DNA of 64,000 nucleotides, taken from NCBI RefSeq assembly GCF_958298935.1, contig NC_084929.1:35033501-35097500 (forward strand), in the 5' to 3' direction. This document shows positions 49,501 through 64,000 of the stretch, in pieces. The position numbers were made by a program, and so were the translations under genes. A model generated the notes under the pieces. The model had not been told where the DNA came from, did not search any database, and saw only the letters and a list, made by a program, of their open reading frames with translations. Positions within the stretch are counted from its first letter, which is position 1. Each line of letters opens with the position of its first letter. Origin of the DNA: Phragmites australis (lineage: Eukaryota; Streptophyta; Magnoliopsida; Poales; Poaceae).

Positions 49501-51393
49501 ACTATAGCAAAAGATGTCCCAGAAACGTTCCCAGCATACATCTACAAACTTACACCTTTTGCTGACCTTCCAAGACACGCAGGCGAAAACAGGAACTTCC
49601 TAGGTTAATACCAGTGGTGCCTATAATTCAATAATCATGTACTCCCACCTCTCAAACAGGAACTTAACACATACTAATCTAACCACTGCAGATGTTCTTG
49701 GCATGATCACTGAAGTCTCCGACACACACTCGGTGCAGCTTCCAAATCAGCCAACGCCCACTTTAAACAGAGACATTGTCCTTAAAGATCTTAGGTAATC
49801 AACACATATTTACAATCTTATATACTAATATCTGTGATACAACATCAACCTGTGTTTTCGATTTTATATATTAATTCTTTTGACACTCCATCACAAATAC
49901 AGCCAATACAGCTTTACACAAAACTAATTCTGTTTATCCACAGCAATGCTGAAATTAGATTGACTCTATGGGGCCGACGAGCTGCTGAATTTAGCATCGA
50001 CAGCATTTACAATGAGGAACAAGCTAAGCCAGTTGTTGTCCTCATCGTTGGCAGCCTCATGAAAACCTATGCAGGTAACCATACCACTACACACAACAAC
50101 AGCAACTCCTTCACTATGAAAAACCAACATTCCCATTTTGTTCGTTTCAACAGGTCAAGGATATTTGAGCGGGAATACCGCATGTCGCTGGTATTTCAAT
50201 CCCACAATTCTTGAAGCTGAACAATTTTACACCGCGTAAGCACTACTAAAACTGCTCCATACCATTCAATGACAATCCTATGCCATTCTCTACTCTATTT
50301 TTCCTTAAAATATTACTGCATATTCACTAACAAGTATCCATACACAGGCTTCACAATCAGCGCCTACCAATCAAGCATATCACTGCTGCCACACAACAAG
50401 CAACTCCGCTGCGAACATCACTTCACCTCGAAGATAAATATCTCAGCGATTTACAAGCAATGGATCCATATGACTTCCCGGTATGCAATATTCAACCTAT
50501 CATTGTAGCTACCCATTCACAGATTACTTCTTTCCACCACAGTTTTACACCTACCTCTAAATAACAAAGCATAATTAATCATTCCTCCATTATTACCTGC
50601 ATCCCTTACCAATCACTCAATAAATCCAATGATAGGACGGTGGATATCGCTGCACTATTACTATCACCCGTCTAGTGCTAAACACAGCATGGTGGTTCCC
50701 ATCATGTAATAGATGCAGCAGAGCCTGTGCACCAGATGCTGATGGTTACAGATGCAACACATGTTCTTGCACAAGCTATCGTTTCAAGTAAGAATCACTC
50801 TCCCTTTCCTTACCATACAAACAGATGTACACTGATTGATATTACTGATAAAAATTGACTTATCTAGATACAAGCTATGCTTCATTGCAAATGATGGAAC
50901 TGCCGAAGCTGAGATGATAGCTTTTGGCGACGTTGCCCGGCGTATTGTAGGTAAACCTGTCCAACAAGTCCTGCGATCATCAAGATCTGCAAATAACACA
51001 CCGCCAGACATCGCAGCTATAGTGTCTTTAAAATTCACTCTAGCAGTTACCTTAACAGAACAGAGCTACTACAACCCCCAAAAATCATACCAAGTGAACT
51101 CTGTTGTTACTGCTTATGGAAGGCAGCACGCACTCCCACACACAGGAGATGACCAGCAAAAACAGCCAGCAACTTCTCAAATCCCAATCCATTCACTCAC
51201 ATATCCAACATCGTCAAGCACCCACCCAACATCTCAAACACTAGACTATCCCATCAGTTCTTATGCTGCTCCACCTGATCCTGCGGTACCATCTGAACCC
51301 AAGAGCACCGCACCATCACTGCAACCAGATATTGAGAAAGTGACTGCCAAGAACACGCCACCAGATGCCATAAGAATGCACCCTTTTTTGTAG
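46510..51393 (+). CDS. Replication protein A (RPA70)-like protein of a Helitron
   Basis: Family: plant Helitrons often carry an RPA large-subunit-like gene, thought to coat single-stranded DNA during rolling-circle transposition. Seen: eight exons with GT-AG introns and matching phases: 46510-46635, 49330-49603, 49692-49794, 49944-50074, 50154-50235, 50348-50480, 50636-50787 and 50868-51393, an open frame of about 508 residues. The OB fold A region starts MAFDLLPTLHPKSKHW and continues DDGPIAHVDLVLADQE, GNAIYAEIP, FKPVDRPY-type and FTCYTKI blocks. OB fold B contains RLTLWGRRAAEF. The C-terminal OB fold has a four-cysteine zinc site (CNRCSRACAPDADGYRCNTC). About eight residues normally between HW and WEY appear deleted in frame. 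A further 3' exon ending KKSKLM at about 51471-51530 is possible. Intron 1 (2.7 kb) is swollen by diverged direct repeats. Confidence 0.75.
46745..48430. repeat. Diverged direct repeats of about 920 bp in RPA intron 1
   Basis: Two copies run from about 46745 and 47660. The anchors ACTGAAATCAAGTG(T/G)... lie at 46878 and 47798, 920 bases apart. The copies share blocks such as CTATGAAAAC, CAGACCAAT and GATTCTAA, and a trailing GCAATGCT(T/A)CACC block that recurs at 47310, 47555, 48205 and 48450. Both are noncoding and AT-rich, with many substitutions, so the duplication is old. Confidence 0.7.
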
Positions 51394-53333
51394 CCTATTA
51401 CATAGCACATAAACACACATGCCACTTTTTGTTGTGATTACAAGCCAATAAATTAAATTCATTTTGCAGACCCCTCCCCCATCACTGGACCATGATGAGA
51501 CACCATTGAAGAAATCTAAACTCATGTAACTGTCCATCACCATTACATATAAAATAAATATCCTTACTATTCTACTGCATAACATAACAAGTGTTTATCC
51601 CTATAACATGCAGACATGATATTGGTTCATCTAAACATTCCGCTGCTCACAAAAGGCTATTCCAAGATACTGTAGACACTACAAAGGCAAGCATACCTTC
51701 TCCTCACTGCTTAACCCCTCCTATGCATTTAGTCACTCATCCAACTGACTCAACTTTGCACATATGCTTCTCTATTTAACTAGAGCGACAGTACTATCCG
51801 CAAAAGAAGCAAAAATGATTCTCCCGGATCAACAGCAGGCGCATCACTCCACCTGGCGACAGATCAGTACAGAATAAGCCTCCTCCAACCTTCCAATTTA
51901 CATAACCTCTTTTGCAATCAGTCTTAGTATTGATATTGTCACATTATTGTCTATTCACACAGGACTGCTTTCCAGGAACCCACAAATGAAGCCACAAAAG
52001 CGCCCAATCTGAAACCTCCTCCAGCACACAAAAACAAATAACAAAGGTTGTTTCAATCATATACCACCTTTTTACTATCTATTTCCCCCAAAACCACAGC
52101 ACAAACATACTAACAATTGCTTCCTCTTCTGCCCGCAGGCACCTAAAGCACTGAATAGAAACTAACTTTGGACCATTGCTTATCTTTTGCTAGTGAAAGT
52201 AACCTGATGCTCCCTTTTGTTTACAGCAACTTGCTTTTGCAGCTCTATTAGGCAACCTGTTAAGTTGCCAACCAATACTAGACACACTATCAGTGCCCTT
52301 CCTGTACCATTATATGTACATATAAATCCTATTAGGATAGCAAAAATGCGGAAGAAGCTAACCATAGCAAACCGCTATCACTATGTCTTCCTGGAACTAG
52401 ATACTATGGACAAAATAGCATTAGCCTCTTCTAATGATGGCCATGTATAATACACCAGTCTATATTCAAGCATCCACCGACATCTGCACACTAAAACAGC
52501 TCTTATGCTTTTAAACAACCAGTACACAAATATATTCAGCACTACTTCTAACACTGTTACTTACTAAATTCCTCTTACAGTATTTTGTACCTGAAAATCA
52601 CTACTCTTATTGCTATGAGAAAAATAGTATTTCACTTTTGCCGTTGCCAACCTAGAGGTATTCTTCCTAACAGCTTCCTTACAACAATGGTAGCACATAA
52701 AAATACATATACTGCTTTCGCACAGGATCTGTAGCTAGAATTTATATCAGCCACTATCTCGGATCTCTGTGCCCTTGCATGTACAATTTCTGTGTCAAAA
52801 TGCTTTTGCAATGACCCATTCACACTACATCAGCTTTTCTTTGCACATGAAAACTACATATACTAAGCCATCTTTTGTTTACAATCATTTGCCACCCAAA
52901 TCATTCGGCTGTGATTCTCATTCCCATAACAGCAACACTTTGCATCATCTAATTACTCATTCATTTTGTTGACAAACTCCTCCCTCCAGCTTATACCTAC
53001 CTGAACACCAACACATCTGGTATGCAAACTGATCACCTCATTCTATTGGGATCTTGAAATCTAAAATAGCTGCTGCATGTATTGTAGATTCTTTGCCTTA
53101 TGACCACTCCCCATCTTCATTCTGCATTTACTTTTGTCACCGCTTACTCACTCAGCAAATTCCGCCACTGCTGAAACTATTTCCATCAGTTTTGCTAAAT
53201 AACCACATAACAAAGGAAAAAAACCTAACAGTACATACTCTAAATCCTTTGACTCCCATTTATCTAATACTTCACTATAAAAAAATAGAACTGAGCAAAA
53301 CATACCTTTATACTTCACAGCGCTGCTGTCACT
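51394..53333 (+). other. Helitron 3' noncoding region
   Basis: AT/CT-rich DNA between the RPA gene and the Helitron 3' hairpin. It may include one more RPA exon (51471-51530, reading TPPPSLDHDETPLKKSKLM then stop). Other open frames are short and without recognised motifs. Confidence 0.45.
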
Positions 53334-53362
53334 CGCGCACAAAGGCGCGCGCAAGACACTAG
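53334..53362 (+). other. Helitron 3' terminus: hairpin and CTAG end
   Basis: CGCGC, loop ACAAAG, GCGCG, then nine bases and CTAG, with T as the next base. This is the standard plant Helitron 3' signal, in the same orientation as the Rep/helicase and RPA genes. Confidence 0.75.
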
Positions 53363-54009
53363 TATTCGATAAAGCAGCATTCGCTGGCTTGCAGCAGAGC
53401 GCGGTGGCCGGCGACGCGATCTTGGCAACGGGCCGGCAGTGGCGACGGCGACACGGCGCGACGCGAGGAAGTTCGACGGAGGAAGTCCGACGGAGGAAGT
53501 CGAGACGTCACGCGATTGTCTGGAGATTTTGCGGCGATTAGGTGATGTCACACGATGACACATGCCAATTAGTAGCTTGAGCATTGAGATGTATGCATTT
53601 CTCTTTCTTTTCGGGTGATATGAGTTTATCATTAGGAGGAGAAATACTTATATCTACAACTCACTTTATTTTAAGATCCATGGCCTTAAAGATATTAAGC
53701 ATGCGAGGACCGTCGGTGCCGCCCGAAGCGGCGTTGCCGGGCCATCATGCCATCGAATCATCGTTACCGCCCATCGCATATCGCATCACCACCCGAAGTA
53801 GCCCCTGTGCATCGCCCCTGCCGGCGCCGCCCCCAAGCGACGCCGCTCGCCATACACGCCACCCGAAGCAGCCGCCCGGCTTGAAGCCGTTGCCGGCACC
53901 GCACCGCTCCGCCACCGTCACTCGTAGTGTACCACCACCGTTGCTCAAAGCCACCGTCGTCGCCGCCTCGCTGGCCCTGCAGCTCGCCGCTCCCTCACTG
54001 AAAGGACAA
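53363..54009. other. Spacer between Helitron and LTR-like element
   Basis: Begins GC-rich, then AT-rich, then a strongly GC-rich, proline/alanine-coding-like block (53700-54009). The 53584-54012 forward frame has only low-complexity sequence and no domain. No gene called. Confidence 0.4.
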
Positions 54010-56372
54010 TGATATCGTCTAGAGGGAGGGGGGGTGAATAGGCGTTTTTACAAAAATTCGTCCCCTTTTATCATTGGCCTAAACTTGCAGCGGAATATAA
54101 ATTAACGGATTTTTCACAAGTGAAAAACCTAAATATACTAAGCTCAACTAGTGCACAATCACCCTAAATAAGTGTGGAAGTTACAATCCTAAGGTGACAA
54201 AAATTATTCAATTCTAGCGAGAGATATGCAATAAAACTTAAATTAAAAAGGCTGAAAATACTGTTCACATGACTGAAATTACTGTTTATTCAGAGTATCC
54301 GGGGTAGGGTTGTACAGGTCCGGAATCTCCGGTAAAGTCCGGATTATTAGGGTTTTGTACAGAACTGAGCCCAAAACTGAATATAAAGGATGGGTAGAGA
54401 GTTCTAGGTCAAACAAAGTGATGTCGTGTGTTCTCGGAGATGATTCTAAGTAGATCCACGGAGAACCTACACTCAAATACACATAAACAAGTGGATCGAG
54501 CAATATGCACAAACATTGAACAAGAACTCAAAAGTAGAGGACAAAAGAGGAGACACAAAATTTGTTTCCCGAAGTTCGGATTCACCACCGTGAATCCTAC
54601 GTCTCCGTTGAGTAAGCTCCAACGAGCGAGGTCTCTTTCAACCACTTTCCTCGATCCACTTTTGATTTCTTCCCTTGCGGAAGCGAAATCGAGCCCTTTA
54701 CAAACTTCCGCGGCAACCCACAACCTTGGGTGCTCGTCGGCGACGCCTAGCCGCCTAGGAGGCTTCACCTCCAAAAGTAACAAACACGACGACAAACTTC
54801 TTACCGAGAACTCAAGTGCTCAAGATTGGATTTAGCTCACTTGCACTCAATCTTCCAATCTCACAATTCAACTCACTTTTCTTCTCAAATCACACACTAT
54901 AATGGAGTGGGAGGAGTTCTTTTGGCTCTAAAATGTGTTTCTTTCGTGCCTTTGCAGCCGCCCCAAAGGATGGGGGTGAGGGGATATAAACAGTCCACTT
55001 CAAAAAACTAGCTGTTACTCAACTTTTCTGGTCTTACCCGGAGTCTCCGGAGTACACCGGAGTATCCGGGTCAACTGGAACAGCCCAAACCGAGAGCCTC
55101 TGGCGGAGACTCACCCGGAGTCTCCCGCCAGCCCGGAGTATCCGGCCTTAACCGGAGTATCCGGGTTCAGCACAGTTAACCTCTGAAAAATGGCGATAAC
55201 TTTTGATCCCGGAGTCCGATTTCGATGATTTTGGACTCTATGGAAAGCTTATTCAGAGGGCTATACATCCCAATTGAATTTATGACCTAAAACACATAGT
55301 ATCAAATTAGGAACACTCCGAAACCCAACTTGGACACTTCCACACTTTCCACTCCGGATTTCTAAAAAGAACTCTCACTATGGGTTTAGTTAGAAACTCT
55401 TGAGCACTGAGACACGACAATTAGCTCACGTTGCATCCCTCTTAATAGTGCGGCATACCTATACTCAAATTCAAAGATAACACTCATTTGAGCCACTTTG
55501 AGCATTTGAAAATTTTCAAGTACCGCTTCTTTCTTTCAAACCTTGAGGGTTGCCAACTTCTATATATTCTTCACTCTATCTCTTCTTGATTCTTCATATG
55601 ATTGATGTAAATCATCCATTGCTTCCCTTGGCCTCGCATGGTCCATCGGCGTAAAGCCTTCACTCGCTCTTCACCACCGCCTTGGTCCATCGGCGCCAAG
55701 CCATTTGCTTCCCCTTCACCACGGATGGTCTATCGCAGCCGAGTCTTTCTTGCCATTCACCGTCTTGCCATAGAAAACCACTTTGTATTCGGCATCTTCA
55801 ATTAATTTATTTTTATCAAATATGGAGTCCACTCTTGTTCTTTACTCTTGGCATATATGATTTCAATTCAACTTATGCCTTCTTATGGATCCTAACCCCA
55901 ACTCACTCTCAAGCACAAGGCAAATGGGTTAGTCCATAAAACTTAAATGACAACATTTATACCTTAAGTTACTTAATCTCTACAAGTAACTTATTATCCT
56001 TCATGCATATTGTCAATCTTCATATAGAACATAACCCACTCATTCTTAAACATATAGCACACGGGTTAGTCCATAAAACTCTATTAACAAGTCATACCTT
56101 TAGTTACTTGATCTCCACAAGTAACTTAGCCTTCAAGCTTATTGCTAATTTTATTGAGCTTCTTCTTCTTCTTATGAGCATCACTAAAATCTCAATAACT
56201 TTTGATACAATTCTTTGAACTCATGGTATTTCTCAAAGAATCCATGCTTCATCATTTATGCATCTCCTATGGAATAACCTAATAGCAATTCTCAATATGA
56301 TTGTTAGTCCATAGGCATTGTCATCACTTACCCGAGCATCACCTAGAGCTCATTCATCTCGATGCATTTTCA
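54010..56372. mobile_element. Noncoding LTR-like element
   Basis: It begins TGATATCGTCTAGAGGGAGG, then a GGTGAATAGGCG motif, and ends GATGCATTTTCA: a TG start and CA end with 2.36 kb between. Inside are repeated CCGGAGT(A/C)TCCGG motifs (about 55035-55170), which I recall from grass retroelements. No protein domain is present, and I see no matching 5-bp flanks (GACAA left, TTCTC right), so the boundaries or the class may be wrong. Best viewed as a solo LTR or large non-autonomous element. Confidence 0.5.
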
Positions 56373-56386
56373 TTCTCCCCATTCAC

Positions 56387-57180
56387 TGTCGGAGGGTTAG
56401 CTCCTGTCGCAGGGATCCTGAGGGACCCTTTTTTAGAGATTTGGCCGGGGGGATGATTCTGAATATGTTTGCTGGAGAAATAAATGGATGTAAATGCGAT
56501 GACAGGTGGGGTGGAATGAGCTAATGCAGAAAAAGAGTAAATGAGCTGGGGGATTTTTAGACAGGTTCGGGCCGCACTGCGCGTAACACCCTACTCCTGT
56601 GTGGATGGTATAAATGTCCTGAGAATGTCTCTCAGGAATGTGCTAGTTACAAGAATGTCTGTCTATCCTAGAACCTTAGGCTCCTTGTTCTTCGGTTTCT
56701 ATACTCGTACAAAGGTGTTCTTCGATCTCTGTTGGACTCTGTGTACGCCTGTCTGAGAGTTCGAGCGTTGCCTTTCAGTTCACCCTCTTCTTTCTTGTCC
56801 GTGCCGCCGGCTGCTTTAAATACCCGCCGACGGTAGCGTGCCCCGAATAGGAGGGCGCGAGTTCCAAGGCGCTATAAATGGAAAATGCGTCATCATAGTC
56901 TCTGCGCGAAGGGATGGGGGTTGAAAACGCGCCCCGCGCCCGGTCTTCAGTCGTCATGATGGCGCTGGCAACGGGCACCATGGAGAGGGCCCATCGGGCA
57001 GCCGCAGAGCGGCCCAGCGTGTCCGCCCGGTCTTGTTCGCCTACCACAGCAGCGCAGGCAGACGGAACGCCTCGGGCCTCGTGAAGCTGTCCCGAGGCGC
57101 GCCGGATAGCGCGGGATGGGACCCGTGCATTAAATATCCCCACGCCCTTCTGCCAGAAGATGACAGGGACTGACATCGAG
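56387..57180 (+). mobile_element. Ty3/gypsy-type LTR or LTR fragment
   Basis: It starts TGTCGGAGGGTTAGCTCCTG, then AGGGATCCTGAGGGACCC, a typical opening of grass gypsy LTRs. It is followed by sequence like an LTR transcription region and then directly by the gag-like ORF in the same orientation. The 3' boundary, primer binding site and second LTR were not found. The preceding 5 bases are TTCAC. Confidence 0.5.
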
Positions 57181-57194
57181 CGTGGCAGGAGCAG

Positions 57195-58549
57195 TTGGAG
57201 CCCAGAGACCAAGGCCGGCATGGGAGCATGTGTACAGTGAGTGCCCAAGCCGGCCTGCCGTCAGAGACAGACCCCGCGGCGGCCCCGCAGAGCCCCCCGC
57301 CGAAGAGGAGGAGGGAGGATTCCAGGCCAAAGCCGTCGGGCCCGGAGTACAAGATCCCGGAATCGAGATGGCAATACCGAAGACCGAAAACTGCGTACGT
57401 TTCTTCCTTTTCCCCGAGCATGCCTTGCCCGGAGTGAGTTCGGAGACTGACCTTATTTTCTCTTTCAGGCCGCATAAGGACGCCGCCGGAGACCAAGGAC
57501 GGCCGGAGGCGCCGAGGTTGGCTCCAGCCCCCGAGCCGAGCGCGCCTGAGCCGAGCGCGCCGGTGGAGCCGGAGCCGCAGAGCGCGTCGACCGAACCAGA
57601 GCCGCAGGCGCCGCCCTGCCCCGAGCCGATGGCAGAGGCCGCGCCCGAGCAGCAGCCGCCGACTGAGCCCGCCCCAAGCACATCGAGTGCGGGGCGGATG
57701 GCCTCGTCGAGGGCGGTGCCTTCGTGGCAGTATTCGGGGACCCTGAGCCCCTCAGAGAGGGCTCGCAGGGGACCCAGCGCCCGACCGTCGTCCAGCTGTC
57801 CTGCAGAACCCCTCCCGGACGTGCTAGGAAGCGCCCGGGAGGTGATCGAGCTGCTGGAGGCGGCCGTGGCGGGGGAGAGGACCCAACTTGAGGCGGACCG
57901 CGCCGCCCTTGTTGAGGAGAGGGAGCGGCTGGTAGAGATCAGCCGCCTTTTGGAGGCCCGCGTCGCCGTAGCGCACGCCGCCCACGAGAAGGAGCGGCGC
58001 ACGATGGACGCGGAGAGGCAGACCCTGGACGAGATACGCGAGGAGGCCGTCGCCGAGCAAGAAGAAGACACCTGCCTGGGTGAGATATCGCGGCGGCGGG
58101 CCGCCGAGATGCTCGCCAGGGAGAGATTGGTGTGGGCCCGGGAGGACGCGATCCTGTCGCATGAGAGGGCGGTGGAGGCCTCCCAGGCGGACTTAGCCCG
58201 CCAGAAGGACGAGGTTGAGCAGAGCCGCGCCGAGCTCCAGCGTCGGGAGGAGGGCATCGCGATTCGCGAGACCGACGTCGGCATCACGATGACGGCTCTG
58301 GACGCCCGGGAGGAGCTACTGACCCGTCGGGAGGCGGAGGCTGCTGAGGCGTCGGCGGCCTTAACTGCTCGGGAGGAGCGGGCCGCCATGTGGGAGTCAG
58401 AGCTAACTGCTCGGGAGCAGGCCCTCTCTGCCCTCTCCGAGCAGGTGAAGAAGCAAGCCGAAGTCTCGGCGCTCGGCGTCGTCCCAACCAGCACGACCGA
58501 GGGACTGAGCTTGGAGGAGTGGCTGCAGATCCTTAAGACCGAGTGGTAA
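57195..58549 (+). CDS. Gag-like coiled-coil ORF of a retroelement, one intron
   Basis: Seen: exon 57195-57394, intron 57395-57468 (donor GC|GTACGT, acceptor TTTCAG) and exon 57469-58549, joining in phase to about 426 residues. The N-terminus is basic (PPPKRRREDSRPKPSG). A Pro/Glu/Ala-rich stretch follows, then DVLGSAREVIELLEAA and a long Glu/Arg/Ala heptad-type coiled coil to the end (EERERLVEISRLLEARVAVA, ALDAREELLTRREAEAAEA). Known: similar proteins are annotated in grass gypsy-type elements next to gag. No zinc knuckle, protease or reverse transcriptase follows; a minisatellite begins exactly at the stop codon. Unspliced, 57182-58549 also reads open in another 5' frame, so the exon model is an inference. 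Confidence 0.5.
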
Positions 58550-58920
58550 CTGCTCTTACCACACAAACACACTTGTTATAAGAGCAGTTATCGCACAAGC
58601 ACACATATTGTAATAATTTGTAAGAATAGTTACCAAAACATGCGTGTTATAAGAGCAGTTACCACACAAGTACACGTGTTGTAAGAGCAGTTACTACACA
58701 AGCACATGTATTGTAAAAGCAGTTATCACACAAGCACATGCGCTATATGAAATTTGTAAGAGCAGTTACCGCATAAACACACGTGTTTAAAGAGTAGTTA
58801 CCACACACGCATACGTATTATAAGAGCAGTTACCACATAAGTATACGCGTTGTAAGAATTTAGAAAAACAGTTACCACAGAAGCATACAGGGTGTAATAG
58901 CAGTTACCACACCATCAATA
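58547..58920. repeat. Minisatellite of 33-40 bp units
   Basis: About ten imperfect units of the form AAGAGCAGTTACCACACAAG, then CACACGTGTTGT, start at 58582, 58653, 58685, 58720, 58760, 58793, 58826, 58866 and 58897, with a degenerate unit near 58614. The first part is a perfect 12-bp inverted repeat (58547-58558 TAACTGCTCTTA, and 58579-58590) that contains the stop codon of the preceding ORF. Confidence 0.85.
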
Positions 58921-59330
58921 TCAAGAGAAGGTATCTTCACCACTATAATTTGTTTGAATGACTATACTCACTATTAGCTACAAATCAAAAACTATCACAA
59001 ATTTTTACCAAATATTTGTGATACCAATCCAAACAGGTGCCACATAATATTTGTCATAACTAACCTGTGGTATTCTACCACACAAACACTCTTATTTTAC
59101 CATAAATTTAGTCAAATCATAAATGTGGCTAACACCTAATTTTAGGTGTGACAAATTTAGTGGCCAACCAATTAGATACTAACTCCCGCGCACCAATTTC
59201 TGTCAATTCCCGGTGTAACAGTAGCAATTTCTAGCTGCGCATCCCGATGCCCCTTATCCTGATCCAACGGCCGACTCGACCCGCCGACCGATCCGACGGA
59301 CAGGAGGGCACGTGTCCCCTCACCCTGCCG
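58921..59330. other. Upstream region of the aspartic proteinase gene
   Basis: AT-rich with several inverted-looking TTTGTGATA / TATCACAAA motifs (58990-59030), possibly a small MITE remnant, then GC-rich proximal promoter. No gene seen. Confidence 0.4.
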
Positions 59331-59332
59331 CG

Positions 59333-59338
59333 TTATAT
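59333..59338 (+). promoter_or_regulatory. TATA-like core promoter element of the aspartic proteinase gene
   Basis: TTATAT within GCGTTATATGCAGCGC sits about 90 bases before a good leader-intron donor (CTG|GTGAGT at 59427/59428). A leader intron (59428-59962, acceptor ACCGCAG) would then place the start codon nine bases after the acceptor. The arrangement is typical of highly expressed plant genes, but the TATA match is imperfect. Confidence 0.35.
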
Positions 59339-59923
59339 GCAGCGCGCACAACGCCTCGCCCCGGTAGTGCTGCGCGCGTCAGTTGCTCCTCCTTTCCTTT
59401 CCTCTTTTCTCCCGACTGCGATTTCTGGTGAGTTCTCGTGGACTCGCCTTGACTACGCCTCGAATCAGCGGAGGGATTGGTGATTGCGATGTGGGTTTTG
59501 TTCTAGACCTACTTAGTTCCTCGTGTTCATAGATGCAATCCTGCTTCCCCGGTTTATTTTTGCGGTTTCTAAGCAGTTTTGATAGGTTAAAAGTTGTGTT
59601 CTTTTGAAAAAAAAAATTCAGCTCTTGTTTTCGCATCGATTTTCAGTCAGTTCTTCGTGTGCTCTACAGCAATTGCGCTCTAATTTTTTGTTTTTTTAGC
59701 GTTTTGTTCTTGAAGTCTCAAGTTCACGAGCTTAACCCTCGATTCGATTTGGTCGAGCTTTTAGGTGTTAACTTTTGCGCCTTGATTCCTCCCAAATCAG
59801 CTACTAATTCCTCCGTTTCTATAATGTGTCGTACTCAATCTAATCGCTGCAGTATCAATTAAGAACACCATTTTTCCAGTGATTTTCCAGTGCAGTATCA
59901 AATTTCCTCACGCCCTGGGCTAA

Positions 59924-64000
<4,077 letters not shown>

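Larger units (their letters stand above)
35270..53362 (+). mobile_element. Helitron region with Rep/helicase and RPA genes; 5' end tentative
   Basis: Seen: a Helitron Rep/helicase gene and an RPA-like gene lie in the same orientation. Downstream is a textbook 3' terminus: a 5-bp GC stem (53334-53338 with 53345-53349), nine bases, then CTAG at 53359-53362 followed by T. The best 5' candidate is A|TCTATACTATTTATG at 35270, close to the plant Helitron start TCT(A/C)TA(C/T)TA. Known: plant Helitrons insert between A and T, start TC and end CTRR after a hairpin, and often encode RPA-like proteins. Inference: if 35270 is right, the element is about 18.1 kb with nested copia and hAT pieces. If those pieces are outside it, the 5' end lies between about 37540 and 41680. 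Confidence 0.6.

Noticed and set aside
53584..54012. Pro/Ala-rich forward open frame
   Set aside because: Low-complexity translation with overlapping open frames on both strands; it ends at a transposon boundary.
57130..58572. 480-codon reverse-strand open frame
   Set aside because: It is the antisense shadow of the gag-like coiled-coil ORF; the forward strand has the heptad pattern and splice sites.
58547..58920. CRISPR-like repeat array
   Set aside because: Units are directly contiguous and imperfect without unique spacers, and the genome is a plant; it is a minisatellite.

Overview
This is nuclear DNA from a plant, and almost certainly a grass. The evidence is GT-AG spliced genes with plant-specific families (a COR413 chloroplast membrane protein, a GBF-interacting protein, a phytepsin/oryzasin-type aspartic proteinase with a swapped saposin insert), GC-rich first exons, and a dense load of transposon families with Stowaway, Tourist, hAT, Ty1/copia, Ty3/gypsy and Helitron hallmarks. 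No CRISPR array, operon or prokaryotic feature is present. All exon models below were read by eye from splice sites, reading phase and remembered family sequence; none has been checked with a search or transcripts.

Layout. 1-6.2 kb: AT-rich DNA with small insertions, then a broken reverse-strand copy of translation initiation factor eIF3d (4079-5757). 6.8-10 kb, reverse strand: a six-exon endosulfine (PP2A-inhibitor family) gene. 10.2-16.1 kb: two Tourist-like MITEs flanking a 4.7 kb hAT-type element with a perfect 8-bp target duplication and an apparent nested LTR-type insertion. 17.7-20.5 kb, reverse strand: a five-exon COR413 inner-membrane protein gene. 21.7-25.0 kb: decayed Ty1/copia, a LINE RNase H fragment, a Stowaway MITE, and a 270-bp tandem duplication just before the next promoter. 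25.2-34.7 kb, forward strand: a ten-exon GBF-interacting protein 1-like gene (832 codons) with a 927-bp hAT insert in intron 1. About 35.3-53.4 kb: a Helitron landscape, containing a decayed Rep/helicase gene (41.7-46.1 kb), a spliced replication protein A-like gene that still reads open (46.5-51.4 kb), older copia and hAT fragments, and a Helitron-like 3' end (hairpin plus CTAG, followed by T) at 53362. 54.0-58.9 kb: an LTR-like noncoding element, a gypsy-like LTR, a spliced gag-like coiled-coil ORF and a short minisatellite. 59.3-64.0 kb, forward strand: the first ten coding exons of a vacuolar aspartic proteinase, cut by the window edge.

The host genes (endosulfine, COR413IM, GIP1-like, aspartic proteinase) are unrelated housekeeping or stress genes with no common pathway; together they look like a conserved grass gene block spread apart by transposons. 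The most notable items are the Helitron with an open RPA gene beside a dead Rep/helicase, the eIF3d pseudogene with several independent lesions, the endosulfine C-terminus extended by a small duplication plus one base, and the well-bounded hAT insertions. I did not find a convincing wholly undescribed system.
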